Positions 45,773 to 57,001 of a DNA stretch of 64,000 nt are shown here, one piece after another; the first letter of the stretch is position 1; every line of letters starts with the position of its first letter. Source of the DNA: Atrina japonica (Eukaryota > Mollusca > Bivalvia > Pterioida > Pinnidae); contig BROG01000378.1 in assembly GCA_030159075.1 (NCBI GenBank), positions 186,001-250,000 on the forward strand, read 5' to 3'. The notes beneath the pieces are model-generated. The model saw only the letters and a program-made list of their open reading frames with translations, searched no databases and had not been told where the DNA came from. The position numbers and the translations under genes were made by a program.

Positions 45773-46656
45773 TGTTATTGTGTGGTACAAAATATCATTT
45801 ATAATGATAATAATGATAAATATTAAAACGTTGTTCCAATAAAGATCATCGGTAACTGTATTAAATGTTTAAATTGTACTCGTAATCTCAAACTAGACAG
45901 AATTATCAAAATAAGGCAAAAAAGATATTTTTTTTATAATCTTTGGGTTCAAATGTTTCTAAAAATTTTCTGTAAGTTTGGATCTTATTTCCAAACTATA
46001 TTACATGTGAGGTAATTTTACACGCTGAAATGGCTCAATTTACACTTGTACCCAATAATCAGGAAGTTTCACGTATTTTCATGTCAGGAACATTTTTCTC
46101 TTACGGTGATAATTTTCACTCAAAACCATGGAGGTAACAAAGCAGGCACATATTCTGACAATTATATTGGAAGCGAAGTTGCCTAATTCTTGACCCTTGA
46201 CTGACCTTAAAGATTGTTGATAACCCCACCCTCCAAGAAAATGACAGGTCCTTTGATTGACTAGAGAGTTACAGTAATTTTTATGTATGAGTAAATTAAT
46301 ACAGGTCTAGTCTTGTTAATTTACCTCCAGTTTGCCCAATTCATAGGAGGTTAGCTTGTGAGGCCAAGATTTAAGGTATCTCTGATTTAATAGCAAATTA
46401 AGACATTGTAATGTAGATGTCGGTACCAGATATCATGTGAGCATATCGGCTTCAAAAATGAAATTTCATTGTAGCGGAAACAATGATCCCCTTTCTTCTG
46501 TGTGTAAACATATTTATTTTTTTTATTTTTTTAAATTCCTCTCGTTTTTTTTTTATTCTTTTCATTTAGAGCAAAAAATTATTTTAATTGGATTTCCAAT
46601 TGCATTCCTACTGTATGACACATACATTTCTAATTGTGAAATTTTGCAGGTTAAAA
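45773..46656. other. Unrecognised AT-rich stretch
   Basis: Nothing recognised. Confidence 0.4.
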
Positions 46657-46742
46657 TCTCCCAACCCTAAAAAACAATGGACTCTTCTGTAAATCAGTGA
46701 CATAGACCAGTCCAAATGTGTGTTTAGGGGTTATTGGGTTTA
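46656..46742 (+). mobile_element. TTAA micro-MITE, copy
   Basis: cccaaccctaaaaaacaatg, gactcttctgtaaatcagtg, catagaccagtccaaatgtg and taggggttattgggtt. Confidence 0.8.
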
Positions 46743-46939
46743 AATCATTATTTCAATTCAAAATCTGTTGTTAAGAAAGCAATATTTAATGTTGGCCCTA
46801 ACATAGAGTTTATAGTTTTTTTTCTCTATAAAACCTAATATTAATTAAAGAATAGATTTGTTCTTTTGTTTGTGTGTGTGTGTGTGTGTTTGTTTATTGT
46901 CTTATCAAGTATCTTTTACTTATATCAAGATGTCAACAG

Positions 46940-47045
46940 CAACAAGGTGTGAAGTGTCACAATTTTTAACCACTGCTATGGGACTTATCCCAATAAGGTT
47001 ACTATGACCTACATTGTATGGCCTCAGTTTTCAGTCTTTTCCGAA
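46940..47045 (-). mobile_element. SINE body fragment (gacgttaaac tail family), inverted
   Basis: aacaaggtgtgaagtgtcac, aatttttaaccactgctatg, ggacttatcccaataaggtt match the reversed SINE body loosely. A micro-MITE begins immediately after it. Confidence 0.55.
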
Positions 47046-47054
47046 TTCTTGTAC

Positions 47055-47145
47055 TTAACTCAACAACCCCTGAAAAATAATGGACTATTTTGTAAATCAA
47101 TTACTTAGACCAGTCCAAATGTGTCTTTAGGGGTTAATAGGTTAA
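47055..47145 (+). mobile_element. TTAA micro-MITE, full-length copy
   Basis: ttaactcaacaacccctgaa, aaataatggactattttgta, cttagaccagtccaaatgtg, tctttaggggttaataggtt aa. TTAA at both ends. Confidence 0.85.
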
Positions 47146-47191
47146 TAATTTACAAAGGTATTTGGAAAAATAAAGAATATATACATGTATA

Positions 47192-47678
47192 TACAGTAAA
47201 ACTAGAATATAACAAACTTGGTTTGTACGAATTCATACACGTAACAAATTAATAGATAACGCCCAATTGTGACTCTGTATAATCTTAATTTTAAAAAAAC
47301 ATATAATGAAATGAATTTTTGCCTAAAACAAACCAATTTCAATGTCCCTTGACGTCCAAATCAACATATTTTATAGTATTATAATGCTATGTTCAATCAT
47401 AAAACAAAAGTCAATTCTGGATATTTTTACCAAGCATAAGTAGGCCTTTTCTCTGAATAAATAAGTTGTGCAAATAAAAAGTAACAAAAAAAAAAAAAAT
47501 AGTTCCCATTTTCTTTTGACTTCCCTGGAAAGTTCAAGTTTGGGCCATTGATTGCTTTTACCCTGAATTTAGAATGAAGTTTTTCTTAACCTTTGCTGTA
47601 ACTATATACATGTAGCAAAATGTCTTTACAATGAACAAAAAGGTCCCTTGAAATTTATTATGAGCTGGTTTTATGGTA
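47192..47678. mobile_element. Possible MITE with imperfect ends, about 487 bp
   Basis: Left tacagtaaaactagaatata and the reverse complement of the right end (attatgagctggttttatgg ta) agree over much of the first 30 bp. The middle is unique in this window. Confidence 0.45.
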
Positions 47679-48689
47679 TCCTAAGTATCTTAGGATATAA
47701 TGACCATTTTGACATTGATTTATTACGTAACATAATTAACAGTGGTTAAACCTCACACACGAATTAAAATATAAACTATCTGTTCCAATAAATGAGGAAA
47801 TCCGAGAATTAATTAAAACCTATCATTTTTACAAATTGATGTTTATACAGGAGTTGGTAAGTTCTGGTGGGATTAATAAAATCAGAGCCGATGTAACTAT
47901 AGATTTTAAAAGTACAAAACAATATGTTGACAACATTTTAATAATTCTAAATGAACTATTTGTTTACTTAAGAGACATTGTGTCTGCATTTTGCTAGCTA
48001 TTTGATACAATAAACTAATGGATATTTATTTTCCAAAAATACATGATATATTAAATGGGCTGACCACACCTTCTTCCATTTCTGAGCTTGTTCTATGCTT
48101 GCCAATGTATTTTCAGATGGATAAAGAGATTAATATTTTAATGTAAATTTACCTCTACATTGTAGCTTCAGATTCGTATGCAATGCAGCATCAACAAAGT
48201 CATATGCCTTTCCATTCCGATTTGTATCGGTAATTTACTTCATTTCCTAAAAGTTGGGGAAATTTCTTTTTTTCTGTAATTTCTTGAATTTTCCTCAGGT
48301 GTATTCATTTCAAATAATTCTCACTCTCCCATCACACACCTGATCTGACATTATGGCATGGCAGCATAAAACTAAAAAAAAAAAGAATTTTTACAAAGGG
48401 GAAGAAGGAAAATGTTTTCACATTAAAAAAAATATATATGTGGTGTGGAATCCTAAGGAGGTCATGATGACCTCTTTTCTGCTTATGTAATAGTCTCATT
48501 CCTTGAACATGTTATGTAAATATCAAACTGATGATTGTGGCCGTAAATCTCAAATAGATGGACATAATTATACGTCTGTATTTTATTTACATAATTGTAT
48601 ACCTATCCGAACGTAAGATGATTTTTTGATCGATTCGGATGTTGATGTAGCGAACTAAAAGCTTTGTTTTTTTTGTGTGTGTTTTGTAG
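47679..48689. other. AHR intron, immediate upstream flank
   Basis: No repeat recognised over most of it. The last 30 bp is the polypyrimidine tract (ttttttttgtgtgtgttttg) of the AHR exon at 48690. Confidence 0.5.
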
Positions 48690-48790
48690 GAGTTCTACCA
48701 GACCGATACAATATTGATAGCCATCACATCATTGGAAGATCACATCTATTTCAGGAACCTGGGTTTTCCGAGGGGGACAGTATTTTACAG
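48690..48790 (+). CDS. AHR: AHR exon, linker between bHLH and PAS-A (internal exon)
   Basis: Internal coding exon of an aryl hydrocarbon receptor, a bHLH-PAS transcription factor that partners ARNT. The acceptor is a pyrimidine-rich tract ending in TAG at 48689; the donor is CAG|gtaatt at 48791. The exon starts with two bases of a split codon and then reads 33 codons, beginning VLPDRYNIDSHH and ending in EGDSILQ. The end matches the vertebrate EGEFLLQ motif just before PAS-A, and phase 0 at the 3' end joins cleanly to the next exon to give ILQ|ALYG. The N-terminal part of the exon is a poorly conserved linker that I would not recognise alone. The bHLH exon that should precede it was not found in the preceding 48.7 kb. 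Confidence 0.8.
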
Positions 48791-48924
48791 GTAATTAAAC
48801 AATAAATAATTACGACTATACGTAATGATAAACAAATGTAACTTACAAATGCTACCAGGAATAAATTATAGGCATCATTTTTTTCTGACCCTTATTGGGT
48901 CAACTATAGGATTCGGGTGACCTG

Positions 48925-48965
48925 TTTTTAGCTCACCTGACATGGAAGGCCATGTAGGCTATTGA
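48925..48965 (+). mobile_element. Scrap of gctcacctgagc-like repeat
   Basis: tagctcacctgacatggaag and gccatgtaggctattg match the head of this repeat type. It continues straight into the 23-bp array region. Confidence 0.5.
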
Positions 48966-49039
48966 CAACATTTTTGGATCCATCTCTGTTGTCTGTTTAT
49001 TCAAACTCACTAGAAATGATCTTTGGAAAGTTCTCTATA

Positions 49040-49530
49040 GAAACAGTGGTTCCTCAGGTATTGAATTGTTGGATCCCCAAGAATTCCGTCAGTAGTTCCT
49101 CAGGAATTGCATTCTTGGTTCCTCAGGAATTGCATTCAATGTTCCTCAGGAAGGGCATCAGTGCTTCCTTAGGAACTGCATCAGTGGTTCCCTAGGAATT
49201 GCATTCTTGGTTCCTCAGGAATTGCATTCAATGTTCCTCAGGAAGGGCATCAGTGCTTCCTTAGGAACTGCATCAGTGCTTCCCTAGGAATTGCATTCTT
49301 GGTTCCTCAGGAATTGCATTCATGGTTCCTCAGGAAGGGCATCAGTGCTTCCTTAGGAACTGCATCAGTGCTTCCCTAGGAATTGCATTCTTGGTGCCTC
49401 CGGAATTGCCTTAGTAGTTTCTCAGGAATTGCATCCTTGATTCCTCTGGAATTGCATCAGTGGTTCCTCGGGAATTGCATCAGTGGTTCCTCTGGAATTG
49501 CATCAGTGGTTCCTCAGGAATTACATCATC
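49040..49530 (+). repeat. Minisatellite, 23-bp unit with 92-bp higher-order unit
   Basis: Units read gcatcagtggttcctcagga att. Four-unit blocks repeat exactly every 92 bp: gcattcttgg occurs at 49109, 49201, 49293 and 49385. Intronic, between the first two AHR exons. Open frames are artefacts. Confidence 0.95.
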
Positions 49531-49767
49531 TATCATGGCTAAATCAGATTCTTGTTATTTCACTTTGAACTTTGAAGTCTAATAATGTTCAAGTGTATTT
49601 TAATCATTTTATCCCTTGTCAGTTAATTCTGGAATCTGCTTGCAAGTTGAATGCACTACTGCTGCATCGCCTGGACCACCGCTAACAGTTGAATTATTTC
49701 AGCTAACAGTTGAATTATTTCAGAAACACTTTGTGTGTTTGAATTAATGTCTCCGCTTAAAAGACAG

Positions 49768-49857
49768 TTAACTCATCGACCCCTGAAGAACAATGGACTT
49801 TTCTGTAAATCAATTACTTAGACCAGTCCAAATGTGTCTTTAGGGGTGAATTGGTTA
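49768..49857 (+). mobile_element. TTAA micro-MITE, full-length copy in AHR intron
   Basis: ttaactcatcgacccctgaa, gaacaatggacttttctgta, cttagaccagtccaaatgtg, tctttaggggtgaattggtt. Confidence 0.85.
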
Positions 49858-50149
49858 TGGATAAAGAAAAAGGCAAAATGTGATGTGTTTTATACACACA
49901 TAGAGGCTTTAGCCATCAAAATATTTTATGATCTATTTTTACTTTAATATTATGCAAGCATATCTTAGTCCAGGTAATATAGTATGAAGCAGAGGATTGA
50001 CTCATTAGTGCATTCAGTCAAAATATTATGAATAACGTTTGCTTTCTGTAGTATATGATACATGTTTTGATAACTATTTTGGTGTTCTCATACTGATATT
50101 TGTATAGATTTGTCTCCCTTTGTATAATTTTTTTTTTTCAAACTTCCAG

Positions 50150-50239
50150 GCCTTGTACGGTTTTTTGTTTGTCGTAACCTGTGAGGGTGAGGTTTTCTAT
50201 GCCTCCCGCACAGTGGAACAGTATTTGGGTTTTCACCAG
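50150..50239 (+). CDS. AHR: AHR exon, start of PAS-A
   Basis: Thirty codons, phase 0 at both ends, bounded by a polypyrimidine tract with CCAG at 50149 and donor CAG|gtgaga. The translation contains ALYGFLFVVT and FYASRTVEQYLGFHQ. This is the first beta-strands and the strongly conserved AHR motif FYASxTIQDYLGF of PAS-A, the repeat used for heterodimerisation with ARNT. The exon borders (LQ|AL and HQ|SD) fall where I recall them in vertebrate AHR genes. The match is specific to the AHR/spineless subfamily rather than to SIM, HIF or ARNT. An open frame from ATG at 50120 runs through the intron border and is an artefact. Confidence 0.95.
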
Positions 50240-51656
50240 GTGAGAATTTTTCCTAATTTCAGTTTAAACTTTAATTTCACAAAAATTGGCAAATGCACTG
50301 CATAAATATCTCTTGTTGAAACAGATGTTGTCCTAGAAGGGGGAATTTTTGTGAGAGGAAATGGAGTGTTCAAGGAAAACACACATATCCAAGCTACCTG
50401 GCGACTGCCATAACATCTCAAATACTGTCTAATACAGTGTACAAATCACCACACCAACCCTGAGATGCCAAAAATTGATTGCAGAGAGAAAATGTTAAAA
50501 TATAAATGCATAAGCCCCCATTCCCAGTGCAAAAAAAAAGCATTTTCTTCCAAATTTGCAGTCAGATTTTTTAACTTGAAGACAATGATTGAAAGGACAT
50601 TTTAGAGAATCTTGTATTTTCAAATATTTGTGTATTTTTAGATTTCTTAATTTCAATAAAATGTTGCTAAAATTCCCAACTCAAAAGCTCCAATGCCCAA
50701 TTTCCCCATTCCCAAAAGAAGGAGGAAAATCCCTGTACATTGTATATAAAGTACCATTATTTTAAGCAATTGACTTTTTTTTTTTCTCATATCATATATC
50801 TACCCAGACTTTTCGAATTTTTTTTTTCGATTTTCCTTTCATTTTCTTGCAACAAAGAAAATCGTTTAAACCAATAACCTGGAGATCCTTACAATTCAAC
50901 GAATCGCTACACTGCATGTTTTCAAACAGGAGAGAATCACAGCAGTAAAGTTATCTTCTCAAATGCATTTAGAAACTGTAGAACAATGTCAAAGTTTCAG
51001 ATCCTTAAATGTTTTAAGCTCAATTTTGCACAAATGTAATAAAAAAAGAATCATCCTTCCCCATAAAGATTATGTTTGCTCTTTACAAACGATGTGTAAG
51101 GTTAAAAACAAAATACTCTGTGATCCCTGAGCGTAAAATTGATAATGTTACCCTGGTTACTACTTAAAGTTAAAACTGCAAGATCATGAACATCGGAAGA
51201 ATGAAAAGCTTGATTGGGCCTTGGAACATCTTAGGCCAATTCCCCGTAATTGGCGAAGCTAATCTACTCATAACTGATTATTATGCTTTGTTTTTCTCTG
51301 GGATCCGGATCTAATTGAGAGGAAGAGAATGGAATGGCCCTACTCCCATTTTCTTTGTTCCGAAGTCATAAAATTGTTTTTACCAAAGTGGATATAAAGA
51401 ATTGATTTTATGTTTAAACTAGCAATTAATTAGGAGCATTAGTAACATTAAGCAAGTGTCTTTAGCTGGGGATTACTCTGGTCTTCTTTTAAATGTTGAA
51501 AATCTGACGATGATTAAATTCCCAGTAGGATTTTGTCAGTCTCTGTATTGCAATCTCTTTAACCTTTAAATCCCCAGTAATTGACACAATTTGATTTTAC
51601 TGTTAGTATAAGATCTAAGCTTAATATCATGTATACCTCTCCATCCCCTTCTGTCC

Positions 51657-51659
<3 letters not shown>
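50240..51659 (+). other. AHR intron, unrecognised sequence
   Basis: Starts with the donor gtgaga of the exon at 50150. No repeat family or coding segment recognised up to the (CT)n tract. Confidence 0.5.
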
Positions 51660-51807
<148 letters not shown>

Positions 51808-51946
51808 GAGTGAATTTTTTGTCTGTCTGTTTATTGTTATCTGCCTATCAATCAACCAAACAAACATCACCACCAAGGTCTAAATTATATTTAAAACAGT
51901 TACTCTCCTCCTCTTAGGATAGTAAAGCCTTCAAGGTTATGGATCT

Positions 51947-53035
51947 GACATTCACTCAGCCAGATACAGCTGACACTCACTCTGCCAGGTACAGCTGACA
52001 CTCAGCCAGATACAGCTGACAGTCACTGTCAGATACAGCTGACACTCACTCAGCCAATTATAGCTGACAGTCACTCAGTCAGACACAGCTGACACACTCA
52101 CTCGGCCAGATACAATCAACAGTTTCTCAGCCAGATACAGCTGAAACTCATTCAGTCAGTTACAGCTGATACTCACTCAGCCAGATACAGCTGATACTCA
52201 GCCAGATACAGCCCACACTCACTCAGCCAGATACAGCTGATACTCACTCAGCAAGATACAGCTCACACTCACTCGGCCAGATACAGCCCACACTCATTTG
52301 GCCAGATACAGCTGACACTCATATAGCCAGATACAGCCCACAATCACTCAGCCAATTACAGCCGACACTCACTCAGCCAGATACAGTCAACACTCACTCA
52401 GCCAGATACAGCTGAAACTCACTCGGCCAAATACAGCTGACACCCACTTAGTCAGATACAGCTGACACCCACTCAGCCAGATACAGCCCACACTCACTCA
52501 GCCAGATACAGCTGACACCCACTCAGCCAGATACAGCTGGCACCCACTCAGCCAGATACAGCCCACACTCACTCAGCCAGATACAGCTGAAACTTACTCA
52601 GCCAGATACATCTGATACTCACTCAGCCAGATACAGCTGACACCCACTGAGCCAGATACAGCCCACACTCACTCAGCCAGATACAGCTGAAACTCACTCA
52701 GCCAGATACAGCTGATACTCACTCAGTCAGATACAGCTGGCACCCACTGAGCCAGATACAGCCCACACTCATTCAGCCAGATACAGCCCATACTCACTCA
52801 GCCAGATACACTGACACCCACTCAATCAGATACAGCTGGCACCCACTCAGCCAGATACAGCCCACACTCACTCAGCCAGATACAGCTGAAACTCACTCAG
52901 CCAGATACAGCTGATACTCACTCAGCCAGATACAGCTGACACCCACTGAGCCAGATACAGCCCACTCTCACCCAGCCAGATACAGCTGTCACACTCACTC
53001 ACCCAGATACAGCTGACACTCACCCAGCCAGTCTG
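51947..53035 (+). repeat. Minisatellite, about 25-bp unit (cactcactcagccagataca type)
   Basis: About 43 copies of cactcactcagccagataca gctga, with acaccc, agccca and gctgaaa variants in local blocks. Ends about 115 bp before the acceptor of the AHR exon at 53151. Confidence 0.95.
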
Positions 53036-53150
53036 TCAAATGCACAAATATCAACAATTATTGTACTGTTCGAAAAAAACTTTCACATAAGTCACATGAC
53101 TTTGTTTTTCTTGATAATATGTACATTCCGTTGTTGTGGGTTTTTTCCAG

Positions 53151-53286
53151 TCGGATATTATCCACCAAAGTGTCATGGAACTGATTCACTCGGAGGACAG
53201 GGAGGAATTTAAACGTCAGTTAACATGGAATTCTACTCTTCCTCAGGACAAATCCAACTTAACATTACATGAGATAATGATGCCAG
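53151..53286 (+). CDS. AHR: AHR exon, middle of PAS-A
   Basis: The acceptor is ttttttccag ending at 53150; the donor is CAG|gtaggc at 53287. It encodes 45 codons plus one base. The start, [20 protein letters not shown], is almost the vertebrate AHR sequence at this place, followed by KRQLTW, the conserved helix-to-strand region of PAS-A. The tail after KRQLTW is the variable PAS-A loop and is shorter than in vertebrates. Tandem arrays crowd the exon: a 25-bp array ends about 115 bp upstream and a 52-bp array starts about 150 bp downstream. Confidence 0.95.
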
Positions 53287-53433
53287 GTAGGCTTATAATG
53301 CTTGTAATTATAATTACAGGTAGATTGCTGTTATAGTATATGTTAGGTAGGTTTTTGATTGTATATAATAATATGATATCCGGAGGTGTGGGGGGATATA
53401 TTATATGAGATGCCATTTAGGCCGTTTTTCCCC

Positions 53434-53815
53434 CATGAGATCAAAGATTATTATGTCAGAACATGTAAGATATGGGGCTGCTATTATATGAGATCAAGAT
53501 TATTATGTCAGAACATGTAAGATATGGGGCTGCTATTATATGAGATCAAGATTATTATGTCAGAACATGTAAGATATGGGGCTGCTATTATATGAGATCA
53601 AGATTATTATGTCAGAACATGTAAGATATGGGGCTGCTATTATATGAGATCAAGATTATTATGTCAGAACATGTAAGATATGGGGCTGCTATTATATGAG
53701 ATCAAGATTATTATGTCAGAACATGTAAGATATGGGGCTGCTATTATATGAGATCAAGATTATTATGTCAGAACATGTAAGATATGGGGCTGCTGTTATT
53801 ATGAGATCAAGACTT
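53434..53815 (+). repeat. Tandem repeat, 52-bp unit
   Basis: Seven nearly identical copies of ttatatgagatcaagattat, tatgtcagaacatgtaagat, atggggctgcta, spaced exactly 52 bp (for example starts at 53484 and 53536). The near identity suggests recent expansion. Each unit contains gtaaga and a tgtcag that resemble splice sites. It lies about 150 bp after an AHR exon donor. Confidence 0.95.
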
Positions 53816-54504
53816 ATGATTATGTTAAAGGAACTTTTTTACTTGTAAATATAATACCAGAGGCCTTTATCATATGAGATCAAAGTTATGTCAGGTAGGC
53901 TTTTATTACATGTAAATATACATGTAATATAAGGGGCCTTTACAGGGATGAGAGTATTCCTCCTTTTTCCATTTTTTTTTTTCACCTTTTTCAAAATTTT
54001 GATGCAATGTAAAAAATTTCCCATTTAAACTCCTACAAATGAGCCATTTTTCTCCTTTTACACCATTATGGAATCACATCCCTGATTTATCATATGACAT
54101 CAAAATAATGATGTCAGATGGACTTTCTAAACACTTAGATTATAATACAGACATGGATGTCCAAATAGATTCTGAAGACTTAAGTCACAAAATTTCACTG
54201 AAATCTGTCTTATCCTGAAATTTGATTGGCTGAGCAGTCCTATTTGAGAATATATTCTCAGACTTCAGTAAATTCTCATGTTTTATGGTGCCAGGCCCTG
54301 TTTTGTACTTTAATCTTGAATTTCCGGTATTGGGTGATAAATAGGCTGATGAAGGATGAGCCATGTCTGGATTGCATGTTTATAACAAAAGGTCATTTTT
54401 AGACCCTACCATCAAGATCCAGGATGTTTCAATTTTGTGGGCTATGCAAATATACAAGATTTTTTCAGTGATAAATAATAATTTTTTTTTAATTTTTTTT
54501 TCAG
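53816..54504 (+). other. AHR intron, diverged remnants of the 52-bp unit then unrecognised sequence
   Basis: atatgagatcaaagttatgt and catatgacatcaaaataatg near 53873 and 54093 look like older, decayed units. The T-rich tract at 54480-54502 is the polypyrimidine tract of the next exon. Confidence 0.5.
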
Positions 54505-54578
54505 AAAATTACCATCATCTACATAGATCATTTACAGTTCGGTTTCGATGTTTACTTGATAATACCTCTGGATTTATT
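54505..54578 (+). CDS. AHR: AHR exon, end of PAS-A
   Basis: The acceptor is a T-rich tract ending in tcag at 54504; the donor is ATT|gtaagt at 54579. With the single base carried over from the previous exon (G|AA) it encodes 25 codons, ENYHHLHRSFTVRFRCLLDN then TSGFI. RSFTVRFRCLLDNTSGF corresponds to the vertebrate FICRLRCLLDNSSGF segment, the last beta-strands of the PAS-A fold. In vertebrates, as I recall, this segment shares an exon with the preceding one; here an intron of about 1.2 kb separates them, which would be a lineage-specific difference in gene structure. Confidence 0.93.
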
Positions 54579-54698
54579 GTAAGTGAACAATAAAAATTTT
54601 CTTTCTTTGTAAAATTTTGCAGATGTTTTATTGTAAAGGTAATATTCCTCATTTTAATTGAGGTGAGCTTACACTATCACCAGGTCGTTGGTGTTCGC

Positions 54699-54788
54699 TT
54701 AACTTATTGACCCCTAAAGACATATTTGGAATGGTCTAAGACATTGATGTACGGAAGAGTCCATTGTTTTTCAGGAGTTGGTGAGTTC
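54699..54788 (-). mobile_element. TTAA micro-MITE, inverted copy in AHR intron
   Basis: ttaacttattgacccctaaa, gacatatttggaatggtcta, cggaagagtccattgttttt, caggagttggtgagtt. Confidence 0.8.
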
Positions 54789-55029
54789 AGAAGATAGGTT
54801 GAGGTTAGGTTAACCTGCTTCTCCTGTTAATACATCATCCAAACCTTCATGGTATAGATGTCTTATGATTCTAAAAATATCCCTTGTTTCAGATGCTGAA
54901 GTATTTATTTATTTTTTGCCAAAATAATCTGGCTTAAAACATATGAGAAATGGTCTAATTAGTTTGGACTGAAATTTTAACAAGACAACAAACTGTAGTA
55001 TAGATTTATGTTATTCAAAATGTGATTGA

Positions 55030-55292
55030 TTGTGAAAAAAAAATCCATTGAAATATTTTTAGGAATGATTGTATATTTAAATGAAGTAGACATGATTCAT
55101 GCAGAAATTAGCACACCTGTACCATTATCATGTTGGAATCAAACTCAGAATCTTCCAAACACTAACAGGACACTCTTACCAACTGTGCTATTGGGGTTAT
55201 CTGTATATAAATATTAAATATTTTTCACAATTCATGTGACTTTTGCGACTAAATGCAGGATTATAATGGTAATCCGGGCTAACTCCAAAGTT
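55030..55292 (-). mobile_element. Inverted-repeat element with tRNA-Cys-like sequence, partial copy C
   Basis: The right end aatccgggctaactccaaag matches copies A and B. The reversed tRNA-like part, 55111-55200 (ttggaatcaaactcagaatc, cttaccaactgtgctattgg), is decayed. The left end could not be placed. Lies in the intron before the last AHR exon in the window. Confidence 0.6.
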
Positions 55293-55613
55293 CTTTATTG
55301 CAAATCAACTGGGGGACATACCTGTATAGTTCTACCAAGATAAATCTGCACATGTTTACAACCATGATGAGTGTAAATTAGCTAGGTGACAGGCTAGTTT
55401 TCAGCACAAAATGTATAGTAATGCATGGAATCAGAGCAAGGCAATATGTTTGACCTGCACACCCCTATGTTTTGGAAAATAGACTGTACCATTTTGGTTT
55501 TGGACAGAACAGGGATGGCCACTTTATCTTGCTAGACCTGTACCTTCGTCTTTATACCCTTCATATCTGATCTGTTGGCACCGTTCACATTTTGTTCTTT
55601 ATATTTTCTACAG

Positions 55614-55801
55614 ACTTTAGAAATCAGTGGATGGATCCGAGTACTTCATGGACAAAATGTCCGGTCAGAAGAACCTCAGTTAGCCTTATTTGCCACTTGT
55701 TGCCCGTTCGGTCCTCTCTCTTTGCTGGACCTACCGTCACGAGAATTGACTTTCAAATCCAAACATAAGATGGACTTTTCTCCCATGTCCATGGACAACA
55801 G
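55614..55801 (+). CDS. AHR: AHR exon, PAS-A/PAS-B linker and start of PAS-B ligand pocket
   Basis: The acceptor is tattttctacag ending at 55613; the donor is CAG|gtaagc at 55802. It encodes 62 codons plus two bases (AG) of a split codon. The order of motifs matches AHR: a strand with LHGQ (vertebrate KYLHGQ), then PQLALFATCCPFGP (vertebrate PQLALFAIATPLQP), then LTFKSKHKMDFSPMSMDN, the opening of PAS-B (vertebrate FIFRTKHKLDFTPIGCD). PAS-B binds ligand and Hsp90 in vertebrate AHRs. His and Phe of the KHK-DF segment are kept, while the Thr just before KHK in mammals is Ser here. The continuation of PAS-B was not found in the remaining 8.2 kb. Confidence 0.95.
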
Positions 55802-55840
55802 GTAAGCTGATCATATTTCTTCCATATTTCAATCTTAAAG

Positions 55841-55928
55841 TAACTCATTCACCCCTAAAGACACATTTGGACTGGTCTGTCATTGATTTACAGAAGAGTC
55901 CATTGTTTTTCAGGGGATGGTGAGTAAA
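55841..55928 (-). mobile_element. TTAA micro-MITE, copy 40 bp after an AHR exon
   Basis: taactcattcacccctaaag, acacatttggactggtctgt, tacagaagagtccattgttt, tcaggggatggtgagta. Begins only about 40 bp after the donor at 55802. Confidence 0.8.
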
Positions 55929-56618
55929 GATTGATTGGTTATGTGTGAGTACAAGACATTCTCATTTTCACTGGCAGTTGTGTGCCAGCAGCCTGTCTTT
56001 TACAAGACAGATAAGATCTCTTACAAGTGCAATCAAGACTTTCCCACTTTAAATTGGGCACTCGCAGCTTATATAATGTCTGCCCACAGTCTAGATTCAA
56101 GATTTAGCAGCACATATCGTACAAGATTTAGAGCATTCTCTGGGTTCATGTAGCCATCACAAGTATAGCTTGGTACCAGCATGTTGTACATTACAATATT
56201 TGCTTGGGTAGATGAAGCAGAGATTTTACAGGATTTTATTAGACACTTACAGCCTATAAGATTGTAAGATTAAGTTGTTCACATACATGTACAGCCTTTA
56301 ATTTGATACATCTAGAATCTTATATGTATAGCCTACAAGATTTAGGCCACGACTCCCGTAGTTAGCTTCATTATACTAAGAATAGTCTGGTTCCATTAGC
56401 CTGCTTCCTACTGGTTCTAGCCAGATTTAGTCTGCAGGCTTTTAAATTTCCTCTCAAAATACACTGGACCAACTCTCCTCAGATGTTGTATGTAACAGTT
56501 TTAGGGTAATGACATCAAGAATTGAATATTGTATGGATCCTAGGTCAGCAGTACTGAAGCTATAATTTGGACTTGGAGGATCCAACATTAGGCCCATTAG
56601 ACCACTTTTTTGTCCTTT
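55929..56618. other. AHR intron, unrecognised
   Basis: Nothing recognised; the continuation of PAS-B is not here. 56240-56350 has several 'agatt/acagcctata' echoes (ttacagcctataagattgta, gtacagcctttaattt, gtatagcctacaagattta), a weak short repeat. Confidence 0.45.
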
Positions 56619-56960
56619 TTAGGTCCCCTGAGCCAAAGGCCCATGGTGACCTATTGTGATTGTCCTTTGTCTGTCGTCGTACGTCGTCATTAACATTTAC
56701 AAATTTTCGACTTCTTCTCAAGAACCAGTTGGCCAATTTTAACCAAACTAGGCATATAGCACCCCCATGTGAAGCTGCATAAAGTTTGCAAATTAAAATG
56801 GGCTAGGACCCATAGGGCCCCCAAAAGGAGCCAAAAATGACCAAAACTTGGTACATATTTAAAAATCGTCTTCTTATAAACTAATGATCAGATGACTTTC
56901 AAATTTTGTATGCATGATTGTAAAGTCAATATCTACAAAGTCCATTACTCGGATAAAAAT
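56619..56960 (+). mobile_element. gctcacctgagc-like dispersed repeat, best copy
   Basis: taggtcccctgagccaaagg, cccatggtgacctattgtga, ttgtctgtcgtcgtacgtcg, acttcttctcaagaaccagt, tggccaattttaaccaaact. I recall this wording as very common in bivalve genomes, often read as part of a noncoding dispersed repeat. No ORF. Confidence 0.7.
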
Positions 56961-57001
56961 AAGTGGCACTCAATAAGCCCATATTGAGTGACACCTCCAT
57001 A

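Noticed and set aside
49383..49568. Regular repeat peptide (LRNCLSSFSGIA type)
   Set aside because: Product of the 23-bp array in an AHR intron.
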